Part shown: piece by piece, positions 1 to 5,100 of the stretch | Position numbering within the stretch: the stretch's first letter is position 1 | Layout of the letters: every line of letters begins with the position of its first letter | Assembly (NCBI GenBank): GCA_913064935.1 | Contig: CAJYBF010000100.1 | Span: forward strand, 1-5,100 | DNA from: an uncultured Mollicutes bacterium | GTDB taxonomy: Bacteria; Bacillota_I; Bacilli_A; MAG-NZ | DNA length: 5,100 nucleotides | Direction: 5' to 3' | Notes under the pieces: model-generated | The model's database searches: none | The model's input: only the letters and a program-made list of their open reading frames with translations | What the model was told of the DNA's origin: nothing | Made by a program: the position numbers and the translations under genes

Positions 1-777
1 TCTGAAGTCACAGGACAGTATAAAAAGGGTCGTGGCCTTACCCGGGGGCTTGATCTGCTATATCTGCTTAACCGGGCGCATGGCGGAGCCAAAATACGGG
101 ATCTTGCCCAGTGGAGTGGAATTCATCGAACGACTGTTCACCGGATACTGGAAACGCTTGCAAGCGAGGGCTATGTCAGACGAAGTCCGTCAGATGACAG
201 CTATCAGCTGACCATTAAGGTCAGGCAGCTGAGTGACGGATTTCAGGACGCTCAGTGGATATCTCAGCTGGCAGCGCCGCTATTAGGTAAGCTATTACAA
301 GAGGTTATATGGCCTACTGATATCTGCACGCTGGATGGAGACGCAATGGTTATCAGGGAAACGACCCATCGCTTCAGTAAGCTTTCCTTTCATCGGGATA
401 TGGTTGGCAGGCGGTTACCATTGCTGATGACGGCCACTGGAAGAGCGTATATTACTTACTGTCCGGAGGCTGAGCGCAACGACATACTTGAGCAATTACG
501 TCAGCAGGACGACCGGCAAGGCGAGCTTGCCAATGATGAGGATTATGTTCGGCGGGTGTTGCGTCAGACCCGGGAGCAGGGCTACGGGGCTAATAATCAG
601 GACTGGGGTGATGAGGGAAATATCGCCGCAATAGCAAGGCCTATTATGCGCCAGGATGAGGTCGTTGGCTGTCTTAATCTGGTGTATATCGCTAAAGCGA
701 TGACCACTGAAAAGGCGGCTAAAAAATATTTAAAGAAGATGAATGATGTTGTTCTTAAAATTGAGGAGCAGTTATAA
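1..777 (+). CDS. mhpR: IclR-family transcriptional activator, MhpR-like (5' end cut by window edge)
   Basis: MhpR activates the mhp genes for 3-(3-hydroxyphenyl)propionate breakdown in enterobacteria, binding DNA as an IclR-type dimer with the aromatic acid as co-inducer (known for the family). The frame is open from base 1, giving 258 visible residues. An ATG at 346 is internal and not the start, because family sequence continues upstream of it. Residues 10-65 form the winged helix-turn-helix: RGLTRGL, then a recognition helix around HRTTVHRILETL and a wing at GYVRRSPSDD. Residues from about 85 onward are the IclR effector domain, with WPTD, RETTHRFSKLSFHR and VGRRLPLL, all as I remember them in E. 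coli MhpR. Only a few N-terminal residues seem to be missing. The C-terminus ends at KIEEQL, roughly 20 residues shorter than I recall for E. coli. The last 20 codons are AT-rich. The mhp operon itself is not in view. Confidence 0.85.
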   Translation, partial: SEVTGQYKKGRGLTRGLDLLYLLNRAHGGAKIRDLAQWSGIHRTTVHRILETLASEGYVRRSPSDDSYQLTIKVRQLSDGFQDAQWISQLAAPLLGKLLQEVIWPTDICTLDGDAMVIRETTHRFSKLSFHRDMVGRRLPLLMTATGRAYITYCPEAERNDILEQLRQQDDRQGELANDEDYVRRVLRQTREQGYGANNQDWGDEGNIAAIARPIMRQDEVVGCLNLVYIAKAMTTEKAAKKYLKKMNDVVLKIEEQL

Positions 778-915
778 CTTTTTAAATATATATAATTTAA
801 AACCTCATTAAAATATATTATAATTTAAATTTACATATTAAACAATAAATAGATAATTGATTTATCTCTATTTGTTGTTGAACTTCATCTCTTACAAATT
901 CAAAACACTGAGGAT
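778..915. other. Extremely AT-rich spacer, with an 11-bp direct repeat
   Basis: This gap separates the mixed-composition regulator gene from the low-GC genes. Line 781-840 contains only four G or C bases. The 11-mer TATAATTTAAA occurs at 791-801 and again at 819-829, 28 bp apart, within longer A/T runs. I see no GC-rich hairpin that could terminate the upstream gene, and no transposon end or tRNA. The repeat may be chance, given the composition. Confidence 0.5.
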
Positions 916-1179
916 ATGCTCTATTTTTTTCATCAGAGCAATGTTATCAATGTTAAAAACTATCTTAATATTAAATTTTTGAATAACGAATCATGTTCTC
1001 TTCCACTTAAGTTGTGTGAATTTGATAATACAAATTATAGGCGTAAAAAAAACCTCTTCTTAATGGAGGACAACCATATATATATACTAGGTAACTCTGG
1101 GATATGTATGGTAACCTCGGAGGTCATGGAAGTTGATCTAGTCCACTATGAACCCCTATCCGAAAATCAATTAACATAA
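916..1179 (+). CDS. Small hypothetical protein, unrecognised; possibly a gene remnant
   Basis: This frame encodes 87 residues that I do not recognise. The frame is open upstream back to a TAG at 850-852, so about 21 further residues could precede the ATG, but no ATG, GTG or TTG start lies in that stretch. The ATG at 916 has GAGG only two bases upstream, too close for an ordinary ribosome binding site. A later ATG at 1066 has no clear site. The N-terminal half is rich in Asn and Lys, with RRKK in the middle. The second half has an alternating hydrophobic pattern (HIYILGNSGICMV, then VDLVHYEP) that suggests beta strands. No signal peptide or membrane helix is obvious. It could be a real small protein, the C-terminal relic of a larger gene, or a chance frame in AT-rich DNA. 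Confidence 0.3.
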   Translation: MLYFFHQSNVINVKNYLNIKFLNNESCSLPLKLCEFDNTNYRRKKNLFLMEDNHIYILGNSGICMVTSEVMEVDLVHYEPLSENQLT

Positions 1180-1472
1180 CTCAACCACAAGTAGAATATA
1201 ATCAATTATATAGTTATTGTTGAATAATAATAAATAAGGTACTATGTATATATATGAGTAGCATAGGATGAACACAACTGTGATGATGAATTAAATTATT
1301 GATGATAGTATCGCATTATGTCTCGGTTTAGTGTATGAAAACGAAACACTTTATAAATACTCGAAGGATATAGTTTACATGACCTAAATTTCATCACACC
1401 GATATAATTAAGTATTTTGCAAATCTTATCTAACCATACACTTAAAGAGGAAATTCATATAGGGGGGATACT
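1180..1472. other. Intergenic region, 293 bp, no convincing gene
   Basis: No intact gene is visible. A short frame from the ATG at 1268 meets TAA at 1292 after eight codons. The same frame then runs open from 1295 to a TAA at 1385, giving 30 residues with no usual start codon near its beginning. A weak promoter-like pair, TTGTTG at 1217-1222 and TACTAT at 1240-1245 with a 17-bp spacer, lies in the AT-rich part. A better promoter is listed separately at 1379-1408. There is a 5-bp inverted pair AGTGT/ACACT around 1330-1350, too short to call a terminator. Confidence 0.45.
1379..1408 (+). promoter_or_regulatory. Probable sigma-A/sigma-70 type promoter for the TPR-hydrolase gene
   Basis: A perfect TATAAT at 1403-1408 is preceded, with an 18-bp spacer, by ATGACC at 1379-1384, which matches four of six positions of TTGACA. 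Transcription would start near 1415 and give a leader of about 58 nt. That leader contains AAAGAGG at 1444-1450 and the main ribosome binding site at 1461-1467. Confidence 0.5.
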
Positions 1473-2405
1473 ATGAATTCACAAGAATTAATTGTAAAAT
1501 GTTATGAACAGTACAAGGAACAGAAATACGAAGAAGCATATAACGTTCTAATTGAGAACAAAGCTTCTTTTGCTAAAGACTCTACGTTATATAACTTTTT
1601 ATTCTCATTGGCAAGTAGACTGAACAAAATTGAGGACGCCTTGTTTTATTTTAAGGAAGCAATCGTCAGATATGAAATGTGGTACCGTACTGGTAGTCTA
1701 GATGAGGATAGTGATTTAGATGCAATCAGAGACTTAGATGAATACAAAAAACTTTATAACATTAATAAACAAAGAGAACATGATTGTAAATATGCTGGAG
1801 ATAAAAAAGTTGATATTTATGTACCAGAAACTAAAACTAAGAATTTGTTCTTTATGTTACATGGAAATTCTCAATTTGTAGAACTGGTTAAAAAGACATT
1901 CAACTCTTCAACAATCAAAGATCATATTATTGCCTTGCCGCAGTCTAGAGAATACAAAGCATATTTAAGCTATACATGGAGCGATATAGACTTTGGGTTA
2001 AAAGTTGCAAAAGAACATTATCAAGAAGTTATATCAGAATATGATATCCAACAAGAAAACATAGTTTTAGCTTCGTATACTACTGGTGCACAAGTAGTTC
2101 TAAAGGGATTAGTAGAAAATGAACTATCTGCTAAGAAAATCATCTTTCTTAGTCCATGGATTCCAAACTTAGAAGAATTTGAATCACATTTGCATTCCCT
2201 AAAAGATCAAAATATAAAAGTTTATATTTCATGTGGAGCAGATGATCCTTATTGCTTACCGATATCTAATCATTTAGACGAATTATTAACAAAATTCAAT
2301 ATCGACCATACATATAACATAATCAAAGGTCTATCAACAGCATTTCCGACAAATACCGAAGAGGTTATAGATGAAGCGTTAGCCTATTTCAACAATAAGA
2401 AATAA
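1473..2405 (+). CDS. TPR-like plus alpha/beta-hydrolase-fold protein with a degenerate catalytic triad
   Basis: The start is well supported: AGGGGGG at 1461-1467 sits five bases before the ATG. The product has 310 residues and neither a signal peptide nor membrane helices, so it is probably cytosolic. Residues 1-100 are helical and TPR-like (YEEAYNVL, then IEDALFYFKEAI), followed by an Asp-rich stretch (DLDAIRDLDEYKKL) like the end of TPR repeats in related proteins. Residues 110-308 resemble an alpha/beta hydrolase of the esterase/dienelactone type. LFFMLHGN (125-132) fits the strand and oxyanion loop, and IVLASYTTGA (197-206) fits the nucleophile elbow. YISCGADDPY (251-260) fits the acid turn, with Asp258 as the likely acid. 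KGLSTAFP (285-292) fits the His loop. The nucleophile position (203) and the His position (289) both read Thr, so it may be a non-enzymatic binding protein. Alternatively, I may have misplaced the catalytic residues. The substrate is unknown. Confidence 0.82.
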   Translation: MNSQELIVKCYEQYKEQKYEEAYNVLIENKASFAKDSTLYNFLFSLASRLNKIEDALFYFKEAIVRYEMWYRTGSLDEDSDLDAIRDLDEYKKLYNINKQREHDCKYAGDKKVDIYVPETKTKNLFFMLHGNSQFVELVKKTFNSSTIKDHIIALPQSREYKAYLSYTWSDIDFGLKVAKEHYQEVISEYDIQQENIVLASYTTGAQVVLKGLVENELSAKKIIFLSPWIPNLEEFESHLHSLKDQNIKVYISCGADDPYCLPISNHLDELLTKFNIDHTYNIIKGLSTAFPTNTEEVIDEALAYFNNKK

Positions 2406-2496
2406 GAATTGGCGATGGTTTAATTGCTTGAGATAATTTATACAGTAAAAAAAACTGACAAAGTACACAATGATAGTATTTGTTACAAGAGGATAT

Positions 2497-2538
2497 AAAA
2501 AAAGAGACGTATTAGAAATAAATCTAATATGTCTCTTT
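2497..2538 (-). terminator. Rho-independent terminator for the SGNH hydrolase gene
   Basis: Arms at 2501-2516 and 2523-2538 form a 16-bp stem with one G-T wobble and a 6-base loop. The outer AAAGAGAC/GTCTCTTT is perfect. Read on the minus strand, the stem runs into seven T (the A run at 2497-2503), the usual order for a terminator, and it lies 44 bp past the stop at 2582. On the plus strand only TTTAATAT follows the stem, so it would act weakly on the converging gene that ends at 2405. Confidence 0.85.
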
Positions 2539-2581
2539 AATATACTATTTAAATACTATAAGGAAAAGTATTATATAACTA

Positions 2582-3271
2582 TTATTTTGCTAATACACGA
2601 GTAATTCCGTCAGCAATTATTTGAGCTCCCTTTGAATTGATATGTACTCCATCCAAAGTAAGATGCAACCCTCTACTTTTACTTCGTTCGTCAACATCTT
2701 TAACTGATTTAAGTTCCTTGACATCATTCATCAGTTCAGATATTTTGTAAGGCATGTAATTTGAAATCACTTTGTCTGATAAAAAATCAATGCATACTTT
2801 TCTTACATCAACATAAGTAACATTGGGATAATCATTACTTAATAATTCAATAGAATTAGCATACTTATCAAGTTTTTTATTCCATTTATTATCTAGCTCT
2901 TCTCCTATAAAAAGAGGGGGTACTATAATTAAATCATCTGTTTTAGTCAATAAGAATTCAATTGTTTCTTTATATCGTTTTTTGAATACAATCTCATTTC
3001 TAGCCCAAGGTTGCCTCATAAGTAATTTGATAACTCTATATGCAGGTGTCAATTTTCCAAACAAATCATTTACCCCAACAAATAACACAACCGAATTATA
3101 ATCAGATAAGTCCTCGATTTTTCTAATTCGTTTAGATAAACTAGAAATCGTGTCGCCACCTTTACCATGATTAATAAGTTTGTCTTCATTAAAATGTCTT
3201 TTCAAGATCTCGACATATGAAACTCCAGGAACACCTTCTGTGATACTATCACCAAGAAATGCAATTTTCAT
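2582..3271 (-). CDS. SGNH/GDSL-family hydrolase (esterase or lipase type), cytosolic
   Basis: SGNH hydrolases cleave esters of lipids, sugars or other acyl compounds through a Ser-His-Asp site (family knowledge). I chose the ATG at 3271 because GGGAGG (plus bases 3279-3284) lies seven bases upstream. A longer frame starting at 3322 has no such site and would place the GDS block too far from the N-terminus. The product has 229 residues, a usual size. All blocks are present: GDSIT at 7-11 with nucleophile Ser9, NHGKGGDT at 34-41 with oxyanion Gly39, GVND at 66-69 with Asn68, and DGVH at 207-210 with Asp207 and His210. The MKIAFLGDS start leaves no room for a signal peptide, so the enzyme should be intracellular. 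A Lys/Glu-rich helical stretch at about 165-200, just before the last block, could shape the substrate pocket. The substrate cannot be read from sequence. It converges on the TPR-hydrolase gene and diverges from the transporter. Confidence 0.9.
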   Translation of the reverse strand: MKIAFLGDSITEGVPGVSYVEILKRHFNEDKLINHGKGGDTISSLSKRIRKIEDLSDYNSVVLFVGVNDLFGKLTPAYRVIKLLMRQPWARNEIVFKKRYKETIEFLLTKTDDLIIVPPLFIGEELDNKWNKKLDKYANSIELLSNDYPNVTYVDVRKVCIDFLSDKVISNYMPYKISELMNDVKELKSVKDVDERSKSRGLHLTLDGVHINSKGAQIIADGITRVLAK

Positions 3272-3312
3272 GTATTTACCTCCCAAATCTCTTACTGTAA
3301 CCACTTTTTTTA

Positions 3313-3342
3313 AGTATAACACAGCACACCAGCATCTGAAAA
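3313..3342 (-). promoter_or_regulatory. Probable extended -10 promoter of the SGNH hydrolase gene
   Basis: On the minus strand TATACT (plus 3313-3318) is preceded directly by TGT, an extended -10 element. TTTTCA (plus 3337-3342) stands 18 bp further upstream and matches four of six positions of the -35 consensus. The start point would lie about 35 nt before the ATG at 3271, leaving a short leader that contains GGGAGG. Confidence 0.5.
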
Positions 3343-3526
3343 TAGCATATCAAAACATCTCTATACTATTATTAAAGTTCAAATGCGCTCTATTTATGTG
3401 CCGTGTAAAACAGGCGAAAAAAAGTTTTGTGTTGATATTTATATAGTGCTTTAAAATCGAATAAGCCTCAACTCGTTGTTTCACTTTTAATTGCAAATTA
3501 GTGAGAGGTACATAAAATAGTACAAA

Positions 3527-3570
3527 CACCTATTTTTTGAAGTCATTTAAGATTATAATTAGTTAGGTGA
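3527..3570 (+). promoter_or_regulatory. Ribosome binding site of the MFS gene, with a possible sequestering inverted repeat
   Basis: AGGTGA at 3565-3570 is the Shine-Dalgarno site, four bases before the ATG at 3575. CACCTA at 3527-3532 is the exact reverse complement of TAGGTG at 3564-3569 and could pair with it, hiding the site. An AGGT at 3506-3509 could compete for the same ACCT. The stem is only 6 bp with a 31-base loop. The site itself is solid, but the regulatory reading is a guess. Confidence 0.35.
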
Positions 3571-3574
3571 AACT

Positions 3575-4813
3575 ATGGAGAAACACATTAAAAATCAAAT
3601 AACTAAATTCAAATTCTATGGTTTTTTTAAGAACCTTAGATTTTTTGATCCTTTCTTATTGCTATATCTTACATATAGTGGAGTCACAATTACGCAAATT
3701 GGTATCTTATGGGCTATCAGGGAGTTTACTGTATATATATTCGAAATACCTTCAGGAATACTATCCGATAATTTTGGAATAAAAAATGAACTGATTATTT
3801 GTTTTGTGTTCTATATATTGTCATTTATTATGTTCTATTTTGGTGGAAGCTTCTTTTTCTTCTCTATGGCGTTTGTGTTATATGGTTTAGGTGAAGCATT
3901 TAGATCTGGGACACATAAAGCAATGATAATGGAATTCTTAGAATATCATAACATAAAGGGAAAAAAGAGTATGATTTATGGATCAACAAGATCCTTTTCA
4001 ATGTTAGGTTCAACAGTTTCTAGTTTGCTATCAATAGTATTAGTATCAGTCATCAACAATCTATCTATACTATTTCTACTATCAATCATTCCGTATCTAT
4101 TAGATTTGGTATTGATTCTATCTTACCCAACTTACCTAAATATCAAAACAAAACATCGGTTTACGTTTAAGGAATTCTATAAAAGTACAATCTTCCTTAT
4201 AATTAACTTTTTCAAGAATAGAGATCAAAGATTAGTAATAGCAGATTCAGCACTTTATAATGCAATTTTTAAGACAATTAAGGATTATGTACAATTAATA
4301 ATGTTAGGAATTTTAACTGTCTCAATTATTTCAAACCCAGATGAAATAGAATTGTATATTGCGCTAATATATTCCTTCTTATTCTTCATCAGTGCAATAT
4401 CAAGTAAATATGCATATAAATTACTGTCCTTTAAACATAAAGATTATATATTGAATACAATTTGGTTAATGATGAGTGTTGTTTCGGTATTCTTCATATT
4501 CACAAATAATAGTATAACAGCTACCTTGTTCGTATTTTCATTACTATATATTTTATTGAATATAAGAAAACCTCTAATGATAGAGAAAATATCAGAAGTA
4601 ACAAATAATAATCAAAGAGCAAGTATCCTAAGTGTGGAATCGCAATTGACATCCTTAATGATTATTATTATGGCTCCAATATTCGGATACTTGTATGATA
4701 ATTACGGTGTTAATGTGATATTTGCAACAATTGCATCTATTGGATTATTCGTAGTACTAATAAAACAAATGAAATCTGCTAGGCTTAATATTCAAGGAAC
4801 TGAATCTAAGTGA
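3575..4813 (+). CDS. Major facilitator superfamily (MFS) transporter, probable drug or solute efflux
   Basis: MFS proteins move small solutes across the cytoplasmic membrane by uniport, symport or antiport (family knowledge). The product has 412 residues, a normal length, with about 12 hydrophobic segments in two halves and a hydrophilic loop near 185-220. Motif A of the first half is visible at 61-70: GILSDNFGIK follows EIPS at 57-60, the arrangement seen in a Bacillota-type group of efflux-like MFS proteins. GEAFRSGTHKA at 106-116 fits the helix 4 region of that group. The second half carries the matching GYLYDNYG at 371-378. The substrate is unknown; drug efflux is inferred from similarity to the macrolide/tetracycline type. 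The start is supported by AGGTGA at 3565-3570. The gene stands alone, divergent from the SGNH gene, and has its own terminator. TGA is the stop and visible Trp codons are TGG. Codon use is AT-rich, with Arg mostly AGA. Confidence 0.9.
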   Translation: MEKHIKNQITKFKFYGFFKNLRFFDPFLLLYLTYSGVTITQIGILWAIREFTVYIFEIPSGILSDNFGIKNELIICFVFYILSFIMFYFGGSFFFFSMAFVLYGLGEAFRSGTHKAMIMEFLEYHNIKGKKSMIYGSTRSFSMLGSTVSSLLSIVLVSVINNLSILFLLSIIPYLLDLVLILSYPTYLNIKTKHRFTFKEFYKSTIFLIINFFKNRDQRLVIADSALYNAIFKTIKDYVQLIMLGILTVSIISNPDEIELYIALIYSFLFFISAISSKYAYKLLSFKHKDYILNTIWLMMSVVSVFFIFTNNSITATLFVFSLLYILLNIRKPLMIEKISEVTNNNQRASILSVESQLTSLMIIIMAPIFGYLYDNYGVNVIFATIASIGLFVVLIKQMKSARLNIQGTESK

Positions 4814-4831
4814 TCATTCTATCTTCAAACG

Positions 4832-4866
4832 AAACGGCTCTGTTTTTACAACAGAGCCGTTTTTTT
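4832..4866 (+). terminator. Rho-independent terminator of the MFS transporter gene
   Basis: AAACGGCTCTGT at 4832-4843 and its exact reverse complement at 4851-4862 form a 12-bp stem with a 7-base loop, followed by a T run covering 4861-4866. It starts 19 bp after the TGA stop. On the minus strand the stem is followed only by a broken T run, so termination of the converging FG-GAP gene there would be weaker. Confidence 0.93.
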
Positions 4867-4917
4867 CTACTTTTAGTTTATAAATCCATGTTTAATTTTT
4901 GAATATCTTTTACGTTA

Positions 4918-5100
4918 TTAATTAGTATATACGTAAACTAATCCTTGTTCTTCGTTTTCATTTCTAGCACCGATAACAATATAGTCATCCGATATCGCTA
5001 CACCAAATCCGTAGTAATCATTACTTTCTCCATCAGTTGCATATATCTTAAGCTCATCCGTTTCATCACTTAATGAATATAAGTATGCAGAACCTTGCTT
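4918..5100 (-). CDS. FG-GAP (integrin-type beta-propeller) repeat protein, C-terminal end only
   Basis: The minus strand is open from the window edge to a TAA at 4918-4920, followed at once by a second TAA. The visible 60 residues form about one and a half FG-GAP blades: GSAYLYSL at 3-10, then NDYYGFGVAISDDYIVIGA (27-45), then QGLVYVYTN at the end. The pattern of YGFGVAIS, D-Y-I-V-I-G-A and Q-G-x-x-Y-V-Y is typical of these propeller blades, which usually sit outside the cell and mediate adhesion or binding. The protein ends directly on a strand of the last blade, so this end carries no LPXTG anchor, membrane helix or extra domain. Any signal peptide or anchor would be at the unseen N-terminus. 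It converges on the MFS gene. Confidence 0.8.
   Translation of the reverse strand, partial: KQGSAYLYSLSDETDELKIYATDGESNDYYGFGVAISDDYIVIGARNENEEQGLVYVYTN

Larger units (their letters stand above)
3272..3574. other. Divergent intergenic region between the SGNH hydrolase and MFS transporter genes
   Basis: This 303-bp gap should hold promoters for both flanking genes. The minus-strand promoter is listed separately. For the transporter I see only weak candidates: TTGTGT at 3427-3432 with TAAAAT at 3452-3457 (19-bp spacer), or TTGATA at 3432-3437 with the same -10 (only 14 bp). The TATAAT at 3554-3559 is too close to the ATG to leave a ribosome binding site in the transcript. An open frame on the plus strand at 3180-3446 is mostly antisense to the hydrolase and is not a gene. 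Confidence 0.45.

Noticed and set aside
346..777. Separate 143-residue protein starting at the ATG at 346
   Set aside because: The same frame is open back to base 1 and encodes the MhpR DNA-binding domain upstream, so the ATG is internal.
791..829. 11-bp direct repeat as an insertion target duplication or attachment site
   Set aside because: The sequence is pure A/T in almost pure A/T DNA, with no element between or beside the copies.
1268..1387. Possible tiny gene: eight codons from ATG 1268, TAA at 1292, then 30 open codons to 1387
   Set aside because: It has an in-frame stop, no ribosome binding site at useful distance and overlaps the likely promoter. The open part reads plausibly as protein but is too short to support.
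3180..3446. Open frame of 88 codons on the plus strand
   Set aside because: It is largely antisense to the SGNH hydrolase N-terminus and promoter, has no ribosome binding site, and its translation looks like a shadow frame.
3554..3559. TATAAT just before the MFS gene as its -10 box
   Set aside because: Transcription would begin near 3566, inside the ribosome binding site, and no -35 match lies at proper spacing.
1473..5100. The low-GC genes as a single new operon-encoded system
   Set aside because: They alternate in direction, the SGNH and MFS genes have clear terminators of their own, and their families share no known pathway, so a joint system is not supported.

Overview
The window has two parts of different character. 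Bases 1 to about 777 hold most of an IclR-family regulator of mixed base composition (hand counts of sampled lines give about 50-58% G+C). It reads like MhpR of Enterobacterales, the activator of 3-(3-hydroxyphenyl)propionate catabolism. From about 720 onward the DNA becomes very AT-rich: line 781-840 has only 4 G/C in 60, and sampled lines of the later genes have about 27-30%. The genes after 1473 have strong purine-rich Shine-Dalgarno sites, AGA/AAA/TTA-rich codons, near-consensus -10 boxes and hairpin-plus-T-run terminators. This looks like a low-GC Gram-positive (Bacillota or Acholeplasma-like) genome. Visible Trp codons are TGG and TGA is used as a stop, so a TGA=Trp code is not supported. 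The window is therefore either an AT-rich island next to an enterobacterial gene or, equally possible, a join of two unrelated genomes during assembly.

Layout: the partial mhpR-like gene (+) is followed by a 138-bp spacer that is almost pure A/T. Next come a small unrecognised ORF at 916-1179 (+), a 293-bp gap with a likely promoter, and a TPR-like plus alpha/beta-hydrolase protein at 1473-2405 (+). A cytosolic SGNH/GDSL hydrolase at 2582-3271 (-) converges on it, with a hairpin terminator between them. A divergent 303-bp gap then leads to a 12-helix MFS transporter at 3575-4813 (+) with a strong terminator. Last is the C-terminal end of an FG-GAP repeat protein at 4918-5100 (-), which runs off the window.

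The low-GC genes alternate in direction and appear to have separate transcription signals. They look like independent single-gene units, and I see no evidence that they form one pathway or defence system. The most unusual protein is the hydrolase at 1473-2405: its fold is recognisable, but the usual nucleophile Ser and catalytic His positions both read Thr. I found no tRNA, rRNA, CRISPR array, transposase or attachment site.
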